64,000 bases of DNA, from contig CM034605.1 in assembly GCA_020091685.1 (NCBI GenBank), positions 27,342,281 through 27,406,280 of the forward strand, in the 5' to 3' direction. Under the pieces are notes generated by a model. It was not told the DNA's origin, ran no database searches, and saw nothing but the letters and a program-made list of their open reading frames with translations. The position numbers were made by a program, and so were the translations under genes. Origin of the DNA: Lutjanus erythropterus. Taxonomy: Eukaryota; Chordata; Actinopteri; Lutjaniformes; Lutjanidae. How positions within the stretch are numbered: position 1 is the stretch's first letter; every line of letters starts with the position of its first letter. This document shows positions 25,701-39,100 of this stretch, piece by piece.

Positions 25701-28700
25701 CTGCTATCGTCATCTCATTTTTTGGAAATTAAATTGTGTAGAATATTTATGATACTTTATAGTAAGATGGGACAGAGGTGAAGGTAAAGGCAGGGATGGT
25801 GTAATATGGCTGCAGGCTGGGCTTGAAATCTGGACTGATTAATTTAGTCCACACTATCTCTCTCAGCCTGTCAGTCTGCTGACCCACCAGAGTAACAGAG
25901 GAACTAATGTGTTTTTTTCTGTCTTAGCACCAGTGAACAATCTACAAGGCTGTGTTTCTTACTCTTAACAAAACTTATTAGGACTGCTCTTATTTGATTA
26001 GTTAAAGGGTAACCTTTTATTTTCCCAAGTGACAAATGGGGACAATGATAACCAAGACCATCTTGATTCGTCTTTCCACTGTTCCAACGATAACCAACAT
26101 CAGAGAAGCAGCACAGAGAGACACTGCATGTGATAGAGCCAGACTATTTTCACATCTAACACAATGAATTAATGGTTTATTTCAACTAGGGCTGAAGGAT
26201 TTTGAAAAAATATCTAATTGCAATTATTTCAACTGATAATGCAATGGTGATATGATTGACAATAGTAGAGGGAATCATTTTTACATCATTATTCTCATTT
26301 TCATTGAAAAGCACATTAAAACGATTATGGTGTGATTTTTGCAGGGACTGGTGCCAAACTAAGATGCTCTCTTAAAAGTAGAATCAGTAGGATTTGTCAG
26401 AGCTGTTTGTAAACGCACCGGAAAGATAGCTGAATGTTGAGTCTCATTCCCAGGATGAAAGAAAATAAGGAAATACAGGCAGAGGACAGGTTCTCTGCAG
26501 ATACCGTTGCCATTACACTCTTCAAATGGGTATGTAGGAAAATGTTGCATATTCTTCTTTTAAGTCTGTATAATAAGATGTCTAGGTCAGGACATTTCTG
26601 CAGCATGACAATAGTTGATTGAAGCACATTTTGCCTTTGCAAAAAATGTTGTGTCTCCTGTGATAATCATCTATTTTTGGTTAAACAAAAAGGATCTAAC
26701 TCTTTAACAAAAAAGGCCTCTCCCTGTAGGGATCCTTTCCATAATGCTGTCAGACACAATCTGAGCCTGTCAGCGGAAAAACAAGCATTTTTGGTGGACG
26801 TGCTTTGACGGGTGCAATTGGCCATAAGGATTACATTGTAGTTCAGTTTTGTAGCTGACAGCTGCAGAGGTCCCACTCAATACTGAACCGATTTCAAGAA
26901 ATGTCGTCTCCATTAGACACAAAAAACACGGGGAAATAGGGTCCAGGTTGAAAAATATCGACGTTACCTTTTAACTAATCAACTGTGGGTCTTGGTTAGC
27001 TGAGAGCTTTATTTTCAGGGAATTAACTGGCATCGCAATAATAAGAAGAAAATGTGGTTTGGTCTTTGATAAGCACTAGTTTTTAAGAGATCCTTCTGGA
27101 TGACTGGGTTTATCTGAAGAGGGACAATAATACTGGAAAAAATATTTGACAGTTCCTAATTAAATGCACTAAATGATTAGTTGAGAAGATCTTATGACAA
27201 TCATCCAACAAAGGATTTCTCAGTTGAGGACAGCCATACTAATTAGTGAGCTGCACACTTAAATTATAATCTAAAAAAAAATACACCTACAATACCGAGT
27301 AAATCTAGATTCTTCAGGGGATTTGGAGTGGTTTTGTCTCAGTGTAATTGGCTGCTTAAAAATCAGATATGAGTTTGAGGCTGACACTTTGCAAAGAGAG
27401 GACTGGTGGTGGATCTGACAGCAGGTATGATGCTTGTGCTTCTGATTAGTCAGAGCAGACCACAAGCTCAGAAATGTGGCAGGAAGAGGCCTCAGTAAAA
27501 GCAATGTGAGACTGTAAACAAGTAAAGGGACATCTGCCATGTGTGTTAGGAACTTACTTTTGACTGTGCCTTTCACTGCATCTACCACAAATGCGATGGA
27601 AATGAAGAGGGCGATGACCTCCTCTGTTGACCTGGAAAAACACAGAAACATTACAGTCGTGACAATCCAAGGTTGTTGTAGTGTATAGCAGCGCTTCTGA
27701 AACTTTTGCCAATAATGTGCCCCGTTACAAATATGCTTTCAGCCAAGAGCCCCCGACCAACACAAAACATTTTTAGGTTAAAAAAAAAAAAAGAGAAAGC
27801 TTTTATAAAGAGGTACAATACAGCACTGAACCATCAGTGTCAGCTCATTGACACAGAACATATTCTTGTCTGTCAAAACAAATCTTCTACTCTCAGCTTC
27901 AAGAAGGCAAATGTAAAAGAGTTGGACAACAGAAGAGATTCAAAGACGCCTTTAAAGTGAACATGAAGAAATGCCACATCGACATTAACAACTGGGAGAC
28001 CAAAGCTTAGGACAGGAAATGTTCTTCTTTTGGTTTTCACTTTTTTCAGCTGTATTACTGCTATGGATTAAGCACATATTAATTTCCTATACAAACACAC
28101 ACATCATGTCATCAACCATCATTCTGTGCTTCTTTGTTTTAAGTATTGGTTCAGGCACTGTTTAGCAGCCAGTACCGTTTTAAAAATTTCATTTTAGCAC
28201 TGGTATTGGAAAATAACTGAAATGATACCCAACCCTAGAAACAACTAAAGCCTGATCTGCTGTCTGACAGTACCTGTCCAGAATGTAGAAGAGCTTTCAA
28301 AGCTGATGACGACCTCAAAGACACAGAACTAGAACTAGACCTGAAGGCAGATATACCAGGATCCAAGCTGCCAATATAACCTGGTCACGCAGAGTTTGGA
28401 CTGAAATCTCAAGTCTCAAAACAAGACATCTACAAGTTCCCTCAGTAAGGTCCAACATGTAGATGACAAAAGTGTTGCAGCTTGTCTATTATGTCTATTA
28501 TGGCTCATAAGCCACCTGAGAGCCAATCAATTAATCAAAGATCACAACAACCTAAAAACACAGAACTAGACCTGCAGGCAGATACAGCAGGGTTCAAGCA
28601 CCCACTCTGATCTGGTCACACTGAAACAAAATATTTACAAAATGTTAAAAATAAAAATAGTAATGTGTCAAACGATAGTTTGCATGCATGTGTTTTCAGA

Positions 28701-30129
28701 AATATCTTTAAATCAGAAAGTTATTCTGCAGTATTACACAACATTAAGAGGAATGCAGCAGTGAAACAGAAACATGAAGCACATAAACAACACAGAGCAA
28801 AAATAAGTGGTATAAATATAAATTAATTAAAGAGAATACAATGGGATTTAGAACCTGATTGGGTTTATTAGCTCCCACCTTTTAGTTTAGTTCTGAGAGG
28901 GCAGAGAAGATGAAATATTTGTTTGGTTTTTTTTGTCTAAAAATGGAACCAGAAGATCTGAAACTCTTGATGTGAGGGAACAGGGAGGGGAGCTGTCGCA
29001 CAGAATGGACTCCACTTTCTTTAAAAACTCTTTGTTGTTACAAAACAGACAGACTTTTCTGTTGAGTGCCAGTGATTTGATGCAGACACCAGTGTGACCA
29101 CCCAATTTAAAACATTTTCCTGTTTGACAGAGACAGAAGCGTACCGACAGATAAAAAGAAAATGTAGGAATTGCTTCAATAAATTGGATTTTACTGCAAT
29201 GAAAAACAATTAAAGTGAGTTCAGGTTAAAAGTGCGAGTGCATGAGAAATACCTTTTGAAGAGCTTCATGAGCAGGCTGACATTGAAGATCCCTCCCAGG
29301 ATGAGGAAGAGGCAGTTCCACAAACCAATGCAGGCGTAGAAAGCTGGGAAGTCCAGGTTGTAGTCGTCACAGATTCCTCGGATCACTGGAAGGTCACACA
29401 CATACACCGAACAGTGAACACAGATCATAAAACATCTGAGACATTATTCATCCTTATTACCAACGTGCCACAATAACCTCAAGACTGTTTGTGTTCAAAG
29501 GGAAACTAACACGTTATCCAGAGGACGTTCACTCCAGAGACATGGTGTGGAGTGTAACGTGCACTCAGTGTGCTCCCACTCATGAATGACCACAGCAGGA
29601 ATAAACAACTCCATGTTCATGTGTTTCTTCAGGCACCTAATTATCCAGGAAAACATACATTTATACAGAAAAAAAGTGGCACCGAAAATTACAATATTTT
29701 AGAGCTCCTCCTAGATTTCTCAAAGAGGCTTTCTGGCTTCCTGTAGCTCATCTGTATTTCGAACCCTGACTGTTTAACGTCCCTCCATGTTGCCTGCATC
29801 CAGAGATCGCAATGCATTTGCCTCCAGGGCTGTTGTTCAAACTACAGATTGCGCTTCCACACTTTTTGTACGCCCGCCTCAAGTCGATAGTCGGATTGAG
29901 AGAGGAGCAGCTCCTAACTGCTCCAGATTCAACTCAATGTTCCAACTTTAGCAGTGAAATGCAAAAAACAAAAAGAGACAACAGGAGGAGACTGATTGTT
30001 GTTGATTTGATCAATAAAATAAAAAACAAACTAGGTTAATAAGGGACAGTATGGATTATCTTTTTGCAATCTATAAAAAAGTAAAAATGATAATGGAAGA
30101 ATTCTACATCAGATGTATGAGAAGATTTG

Positions 30130-30173
<44 letters not shown>

Positions 30174-33100
30174 CGCACACACAAGTGGAGAAAAAACATT
30201 TCATTCAAACGTAAAATGGACAAAAGAATTGTAATGGGTTTGTTAAAACCAAAACAATTCAGTTGTAATCTTGAGCAGATTTGTGTGCAGATGAGCTACA
30301 ACTTTACAAACAAGCCATTGTTCTGCTCAGACAGGCTGCTGGAAATGTAGTATAATTATCCCCATGAGAATGTGTTTAGCACAATTCTAACCCATTTACT
30401 TCAAAGATCATCACACCACAAACCCAACAAACTGCTTTGGTATTAAAACTACATCTTGGCATCGGAGTCGCTGCCCCATTCTGCAGCTTCCAGCCGTCAA
30501 GATCGTTTAAATTCCGACCAACAAAACACTGCTGTTGGGTAAAAACCATATAACAGTTTATGTGCTGTTGTCTCTCTGAACTGAATATAAAGTTTACATG
30601 TTCGTGTATGTGATGAGCGAGTTTCCCCTGAAACCAACCATTATGTAACACCAGAGAAAGAAAAAAAAAGTTACTTCCCTCTTTCCTGAAAAACACAAGT
30701 TTTTGGAGAGATGTGCTTTTTGCTTGACTGCACCAGGAACACTCATTTGGGGCATACGTGTGAACAAACAGCTAAATTACTCCAACAGGGGCGTTTTCTG
30801 GTAAAAGAGAGAGCAGATGAGGACGCAAGAGTTTCTAGCTGCTGTTCTACACGGTTGGGTGCCTCCTTCTCTTGATTTTTGACGTAATCTTCTTAGCACT
30901 CCACCTACCCCCAGCCTCCCTTTTCAAATCGGCCGTCGGCAGAAACTGTGAAAAGATAAGTGTATTTTGGCTGAGCCGAGCTGAATGACGGAGGGGAAGC
31001 CTACCGCTGATGAAGATGGCGAGGGGAGCTGTGGTTAGAGGGATGACTAGAGGAGAGCCGGCGAACAACGAGTAGATGACCCCGCCGATGCTTTGGCCGA
31101 TGATGGTCTTCCGAACATCTGGACAGGGAGGACACACACAGAGAGAACTCAGGAGGACGTACAGATGTGGACTAATTAATGTGCAAAAATGTCTGCTAGG
31201 TTTTTCTGAGCAGAAGCTGAAGGAAAATTGCAACTAACAGAGAACATTAATATGATGCAAACCACATATTTAACATCCATTTTAAAGCTCAGTAATCACA
31301 TATCAATAATCTTCATAAATAATTTCATATATACACTTAGAAATAAGGTGCTAACTAGAACCATAAAGTGTTCGTTGTCCTCATAGGAGACATCTTTTTG
31401 GTTTCTAGTAGAACCTTCTCTAAAGGTTCCACTTGAGACCATGTCAGAGAGTTCTATGTAAAACCTAAAATAAAGGGTTAAACCTAGAACCATGTATGAG
31501 TGGTTCCACCCAGAACAACCCATGGGAGGTGCTACAGAGAACCTTTCTATGGTATAATGTTTCCTCCTAGAACCCTCCCTGAGCATTTATCAAGAACCTA
31601 ACCACCCTCTAAGGGTGCTAACAAGAACCCACCAAGGGGGTTCTACCTCAAGAGCCTTTTTATATTGCAAGTGTTTCATTTAGAACTGAAGTGCGAGCTT
31701 CTATCGAGAACCCATTAATATTCCAAGGGTTTTGTCTAGAAGCCACCCGGGGAGTTCTATCAAAAAACTCTTTTATATCCCAGGGGTTTTATCTAGAACC
31801 CACCTTGTGCGTTCTATCAAGAATCCCTTTATATTCCAAGGATTTTATCTAGAACCCACCCCCGAGGTTTTTACCAAGAACCGTTTTATATTCCAGGGTT
31901 TTTATCGAGACCAAAACATTTTATGTATAACCCACCAACAGGGTTCTACCAGGATGTTTTTTATTCTAAAGGATTTATATAGAACCCACTTACAGAGTTC
32001 TATAGAGAACCCTTGAGAAACCCTTGATGAAACTTGACAACTTTCAAAACTCTCTCTTTCAAAAAGGGTTCTTTGTATGAAAAGGGTTCTTAATGGAGAG
32101 AACCCTTGAGAAACCCTTTCTTCAAAAACAAAAGGAGTGAATGGTTCTTGGTAGAGCCTCAGCACTTCGAGAAGAACCTTTTTGGAACCCTTGTTTCTAA
32201 GCGTGTATTGTTAAATGTCTAAAACTGTACTGTCACTCATGCTGACCCACAGAGAGTTTATCACCCCAATCTGAAGCTCTGGAGCTTCTGAGTCTCTTTT
32301 AGCTTTTGGTTTTATGGCAGATTTATTGTTTGGTCAGTTTTACTCCCTTACATGACTTCAGTTCAGTCTTTTAATGTGAGCCCTTATCAAACTCGCTCAG
32401 GTGATTGGATTACGCTGCAGGTGCTGGCTGTTCTCACTGAGCTTGGAAAATCCAGTTTCTCTCATTCACCTCATTTTTATCCTCAAGGCAATTTAAACTT
32501 TTAAATCGTATTTCACTCCCAGCTGTTCTCGTTTCAGTTGATTCATTTGCTTTAAATTTTAATTGTTTTGTTTGTTCTTAAGGTTTTATTATTTTACTAA
32601 TTTGACTTTTCATTGTTTTTCTATCACCACTTCTATGTAAGTTTCTTATTTGTGTTTCTTTGTGTTGAGGGGCTTTTGTTCAGTTTTTACTCAGCTTCAC
32701 TGTAAATGATGTCTCTACCTCAATGTATTCTCAAGTTAAAATAAAGGTCTGTGGGAATTAAAGTATTTGGGTAGGAGCACTTCCTGGACTCAAAATGAGT
32801 TTGTTTTATCTTCGGATAGGGACACATGTACACAGAAATCACTAAGAACTCCAAGGCACTCTCTTTGAAACAATAACAGCGTCTATATTGTTCCAACATG
32901 GCCATGATAGACTTTAAAACAAAGTCTAACAAGGCATTTTAATAGTTCTGAAAAAGAGTTCCATCCTCTTTTTGTGATTTTTGTGTTAATACAAAGGCTG
33001 CTCTGGTTTGGAGAACCCTCAGGTCTTCAGTGCAGTCACTGCTGTTCCAGGGTCAAGGCTGAAAACTGGAAGTGATCATGCTTTTGCTGTTTTTGCCCCC

Positions 33101-36100
33101 TCGACTCTGCACAATCTTCCACCAATCTCAGAAAAGCTAAATCAGAGCCCATCTTCAAAAAGCATCCTGAAAACCTATTTGTTGTTTGTTGGCTTTTTCA
33201 TGATTTCAAAACGTTTCTCCTTGTTATATTGCCTTCTCTGTCTCGTATATGTCCTTTCTTCTTCCTGTAAAGCATTTTGTGCATTTTGGCTTGAAAACGG
33301 AAAAGTTCGAGACTACGAGGAGTCTCGGTACACTCGCCACATTTCCACCATCAGCAGGCAGCTGTTTTACATAGCAAACAACCACCTGTACAGCACACTC
33401 TGTATGAGAGACAGCTGATGAAAGAAGTGTGACATCTCGAGGCCAAAGAGCCATACATTCTTCTCCAACCAGAGCAAGTATATTATTTTACATATTATTT
33501 TATTTTATACTTGTATTTTATTATTGAATGCTGATGTTGTTCTGTCTCTGATGTGTGTATAGCTACAAATTGTTTGCTAAAAAAACCCCAGAACAAAACA
33601 AAAAACAAACAACTGAGCTTTAAAGGTGCAATTTTCTAAGAACTGTCCATCAGTCAAATTCAGATACAAGCATATCACCAGAGTAACAGCTAACTGTAGC
33701 TGCCATTAGCTAGTTAACTAACCAAGACAGTCCTGGCGAGTTTTATTTTGTTTCTGTTGGTTTTACAAAGAGCTAACAAGACAATTAAGCTTATCTTAAT
33801 TCAATAAAAGAGAGAAACTTGAATTCAGACAGTGTATGGCTGTTTTTGTATAATAAGGAAAACATATTTTCTTTCTTGATATATTGTGAGTTTATTTAGT
33901 TTATATATTTGACTAATAAAGCTAAGAGAGCTGTGGATCGAAGAAAACTCACTGCTTGCACACATCTCAGCTGAAACTACAGGGGGAGCTATACTATATA
34001 TCACCTCTTGAAGTACAAAGTGGTTAATTACGAGCTGTTAAGCATGATAACTTAACCTGCATGTATGATTTGAGCCTGTTTCTGACACGCTTTTTGAGCC
34101 ATATGACTCTTTTTAGCTCTAATTTCAGCTTTGTCAGACGTTGTTTGCGTGCAGCGAGGACCGCTCAGCTGCTTCCGACCATTCAAATGAAATTATGATC
34201 TGTCAGAAATTTTCTTCAGCCTCTCGCACAGTTGAAGCGAAGTTGATTCCCTGAGGTCACAGCCTTTTCTCACTGCACCTACCTGAAGTGGAAAACAGAG
34301 TGAAATTGCCGTGGCGACACAATATATGGACTAAAAATATAGATAATAAAACGTAGCTAGCTCACCTCTAATTCTCTCTACAAAATGGACATGTCATACC
34401 ATCTACATCTTCTTAGCCACCTGTGAGGGTTTTTTTTGGACGTTATGCACACAGGAAGGCAGCTTATTTCTGCCTATTAGCATTTTTGCTAGAAAACGAA
34501 CTTCTATCTGCCTCTAAACATTCAAATGAGTCTTTATCGACACTTGTTAATAATCTAAATGGTCCGCAGGGGCCAGCGGGCTGTTTAAATGTATATTTTA
34601 CACATTAAGTGCAAACTCAAAGGTCGTGGCTTCACGATCGGACCATACAGTGTGAGCATATAAATCTTGAGCTTTGGATTTTCACTGCAGATAATTTACG
34701 CGTACAGTAGGAGTTGGACTTAAACAACAGCATTTCTGAAATTGTACAACGCATTCCCAACACAATACATACATGTCTTTTTTTTTTGTTTATTTTAATT
34801 AAATGTTTTAACTACATATTGTACCATTAAGGTAAGCTGAACATGAGGATTCAAATCATGAAATATCTACAGTAGGTCTATGAGGAAACCACAAATCTAA
34901 TTTCAGCTCTGCTCTTGATAAATAATGTCATATCCTTGAATTACTTGTAAAATACTGTTGAAAGAAAGAGAATTAACATCACTCATAATGCGCTCTGGGA
35001 TTAGTGGTTTATCCCCTCTACAATACACTCTTTGATTTGTGTTTTTTCTCAATTCACTGTTAAAAAGTCAGACTCTTCATGTGAGGATACATGTGTGGAG
35101 AAAATAAACAGAACATGTACGGCCTCCCGGAAAAGTGTTCACATGTCTGCGTTCAAGTACACGCTCATACCTATCTCGCCACGTGTGCTCTCGTCATTGA
35201 GCGAGCCGAAAGCGATGGCGGGGAGGAGGATGGCGATGTAGAGGAAGATGGCTGTGGTCATGTACTTCAGCAGGGTTTTATTACTGCCAACTATACCTGA
35301 GGGGAGACAAACACAAACATGTGAGTCATATTCAACTCATAATGGAGCGGAGGAGGCTCAACACTTTAATTTCAAAATGACGAAAACATTAATAGAGTTC
35401 ATCATTCAGTGCCTCTACAATACGGAACATCCAGTACGTACAGTAAAACTATTCTACAAGGCCTTACACTACCTACTGGTCTTTTTAAAATACAAGCAAT
35501 TTGTTTCAGTTTTGTGCCATCCATCATTTTGTAAGAACAGTTATCGCTTTTATCCCAATGATGGATAACTCATTTTGGAATAAAACACTTTAATTGGGCT
35601 CTAATGTGATCACAATGATTTTGGTCCTGTGACCTTCATCAGATGATCATTATCTGATGACACTCACAAGACAGAAATGTCTTGATTTTGTTACAGCCCA
35701 ATGAATGTGCTTGGATATTATGAAATGAGAGAGGACTGGAAGAGAGCAGCCGAGGAGGAGAATTCGGCAAGAAAACTCTGTTCACCTTAAACGCACTCTG
35801 CTCTACTTCACTCAGTCTGTTTGTTTTTTGTTTTTTTTTACAATCAAGGTCAAATGAGTCAATTCATCTGGTTTAATTAAGTTGCTCTAATCCTTCTCAA
35901 ACAGAAACTCTAACAATAATTTCTTGGCAGTAACAGAAACTGAAAAACATTTTCTCTTCTGAGCTACTTTTGGTACTTATTGATAGTCAGTGATTTAATA
36001 ACAGAAGATGGCGATCGACGTGTTCCCAGTTTCTAGAAGCAGAGACGAGTACCGGCACAGAAGCTAAGCAATGTACTGCTGTGGACAGGGTCAACAATAA

Positions 36101-39100
36101 AACAGATTTTTGCCATATTTTAAAGGAGAAATCTGTAATATATTTACTGTGATAAATCATAAAATTACTGTGATCAGAGATTAAGGAAACATGCCAAGCT
36201 AAAATGCTTCCTTCTCTGACAACAAGGCTACAGCCATGTCACCTTGCGAGGCGGATGGATTTGTGAGATCACAAGATCACACAAGAATCCATCTTGCCAG
36301 ACTCTAAGCTACCTGTTTATGTCCACACCAGAGGTGGTACGAGCCAATCAGTGTCCTTGGAAGGAACTACTGGCAGCTACGGGTGTGGTTTCAGGTGCAC
36401 CAACAGCAAAGGGCAAAGAACGGTCCTGAAGGTTTTTATCGACGGAAAAGATGTTTTCACTCTTCTTCCAGTCAGCTTTGGTGAGTTGACCTGATTGGTT
36501 GAAATTATCCTGTGTTAGACATGACAGATGGTTCATCCAATCACCTGCCAGGGGTTTTCCTGAAAGCGCCCACCTTTTTTTCAAAACAGTTTCCCAGATG
36601 GTTCTGTGTAACAAACCATCAGGCATGTCAGGTTAACAGCCAAGGTGTTCTCTGAATTTTCTATTTCAGCCCATAACTTGTGTTATTGTTTGCCTGTTTC
36701 ATGTTCCTTACTGTCTGTTTATGAGTCGTAAGAAATAATTAATAATCTTTTAGAAGATTGAAGGTTGTGCAATATGTTAATAGAGTCTGGCAGGTAGAAA
36801 GCAGACAATCACTGAGCTCAGATTGTGTATTTTTGCACCAGTGGGTTTTTGTTTTCAGGATAATGGGCTTAACTTTACATTGACACACAGCTGATGAACT
36901 CAGTTTGTTGCTTGTTACTGTCAAAGTACACTTGTCTTGTGTTCCTGCAGTGTTGCTGCAGCCTGCCTGAGTTTCCTCGAGTCTGGGGAGGAGGGAATGG
37001 GGGGGAAACGCCATAGATATTATATCAAGTAGGATTTCAACCTGTTTAATATACCATCTATGGCTCCAACTTGCTATTTGGATTGCAGCACTCATTTTTG
37101 GACATGTAATGGTACATACTTTAAAAAAGGACCTTGAAAAATATTTAAATCCCTCAGGCTGCCTTTTTCAATGGGAAACTGGTGCTAAACAACCCAAATA
37201 TCACTCCATCACGCTTAACCAGACTCTTTGGCAAAAACAGTCATTTTACCTCGCAGAACACAGGAGTTGTTGGTCTACTGCTGTCTTGACCGATTAGTTT
37301 GTTCATGTTATTGTGCGACTTTGGTGAATCCGATCTAACCTCTAAAAACACCAAAGTCACACAATAACTCAAACAAACTACCCGATCGAGGCAGTGGTAG
37401 ACTATCAACTCTCATTCTCTGTGCTGCAAAATGACTGATTTTGCCAATGGAGTCTGGTTGGTTTGGAGATTGTAATATTTGGCTTATATAATAGCCGTTT
37501 CCCATTGGAAAAGGCTGTCTGACAGAAGGACAAAGCAATGAAATTAAATCTATCATACATTTTTAATGATAGATATTTTTTTGGCACTCCTGCTGCTTCT
37601 CAAAACTGGGGGTGTGCCAACCGCCATCTCCTGTAGGTAATACACTGACTAAGGCTAAGTACCTCACACAACCCTACTTCAAATAATCCAAATAACTCCT
37701 GTAAGGTCAAGTAACGTGTACATTTGTTTGACTGGGGACAGAAACTCTTTCACACATTTGCTGATAAACAGAATGATTTGATGAGCCAATAAAACCACCA
37801 GTCTGCTGAGACTGCTGCAGAGCATGTATACAGCGATGCCCTTGTCTGACGACTTGGGAAATTACAATAACATTGGCCGTACGGGAACATATGGGAGCAG
37901 TAAGACATCTGAGACAGTCATTTTAGCAGGAGAAAACCCTCGATGTGACACAGATGCAGCACAGATGTATCTGAGCCAAAAGGTGACAGACAAATGAGGA
38001 GCTGCCAGAGGCACCCCGGTGTGGCATAATAAGGACGATGATTCACTTTCACTACAAGTCCAGGTCCAGCCTACCATCTGTGAAGTCAGAGGGGTAGAAA
38101 GGCAGCCTGCGGCAGAAGTCCTCATAAATCCCCCGGCCGGCTTTGAAGAAATCTTTACACTGTGGACAGAAGGGAAAAGGTTAGATTTTCAGCAAGGACA
38201 GACAGTAACAGCAGCAGCAGCTTGCAGCCAGTGTGCGCCACCTACAGGCGAGGAAACTACAGCTGTTGTTAATCTGACACTCGCAGCCCTTGAAGTCTCT
38301 ACAACTTATGTTTTCTTTTCTTATACAGATGCTGTTTTTGTGTTTGACATTTTATATTTACAGTTGAAACCTAATAAATGTAAGGATTTTTTCAGTTTCT
38401 AGATTTAGTCTCTGAGGGCAACAGCCAACAGATCATCCGGACCAATACTTCCTCTTCTGTGCACCGGTCATTGTTTACAGTCCAATTAGCAACTTGATAT
38501 GCAAGAATGGAGCTGGAAGCTAATCTCTAGAAACAGATATCTGCATATGAAAGCAGATGAATGGAAATTACCTCGGTCCACTTGGGGTTTTTGTCTGTTA
38601 AAAGGAAGTTTTTTCCTCCCCACAGTCGCCTCAGTGCTTGCTCTTGGTGGGAACGACTGGGTTTATAAAGAGTACGATCTGGACCTGCTCTAATTGAAAA
38701 GTGCCCTGAGATAACTCTGTTATGATTTGGTGCAATACAAACAAAATTGTTCTGAACTGAATTTTGCTTTCCACCTCTACCTGCACGCAACGAAAGCCTG
38801 ATCAAACTGGTTGGTCCAGACTACATGTTAATGATTAATCATTAATCCCTGTTAAGGATTTAACTGATTACTAATTAATCGCTAGTCTAGAAATGGGAAC
38901 AATGAGGTTTCATTTAACATTGTTTTGTCAATCTGAGTAAATAAACACAAACTTAAAATGAGAAAAAATGTCTGTATAATATCTTATTAATAATTACTGA
39001 TTAATCGGTCGTTGGTGTTTTTCAGATCAGTTTCAACATCGGTGAAGGAAAATGCACAAAATTTGCAACCCCACTATCTTGCCTGCAGATTCTGCATTCC

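Larger units (their letters stand above)
22842..27557 (-). other. slc4a11: slc4a11 intron between exons h and i
   Basis: No gene. Holds a hAT-like insertion with target duplication (23110-23713), a GCTAACATG-rich dispersed repeat (23815-23965), a MITE-like copy (24310-24625), a repeat-free stretch at 25310-25740, and a CCTGGACCC-family MITE copy (26640-26990). Confidence 0.65.
27632..29252 (-). other. slc4a11: slc4a11 intron between exons g and h
   Basis: No gene. Holds a GGGTTGGGTATC-family copy reversed (28140-28245) and a local duplication (28312-28395 versus 28552-28628). The rest is AT-rich with nothing recognised. Confidence 0.65.
31119..35170 (-). other. slc4a11: slc4a11 intron between exons e and f
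   Basis: No gene. Holds copy 1 of the AGAACC element (31333-32206), a LINE-tail-like stretch with a relative at 56820-57058 (32515-32755), an L2-type LINE fragment (33050-33290) and an AAAGGTGCAATTTTCTAAG MITE-like stretch (about 33618-33760). 33900-35170 shows nothing recognised. Confidence 0.65.
35297..38074 (-). other. slc4a11: slc4a11 intron between exons d and e
   Basis: No gene. Holds a dispersed repeat (about 36236-36640) and a long fold-back repeat (37150-37525). 35640-35668 has a small CATCAGAT...ATCTGATG hairpin. Nothing else recognised. Confidence 0.65.

Noticed and set aside
31902..32165. Frames inside the AGAACC element copies (also near 43254 and 49475)
   Set aside because: They are repetitive translations of the 56-bp units, differ between copies and have no domain. 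No transposase is present.
31333..32206. CRISPR-like array (regular 56-bp repeats)
   Set aside because: Vertebrate DNA, units are adjacent and diverged with no unique spacers, and the array is bounded by transposon-like inverted ends.
33008..33418. 136-residue plus-strand frame as a possible gene
   Set aside because: The middle is the C-terminal signature of an L2-type LINE protein and the rest is unrelated sequence. It is a retroelement fragment.
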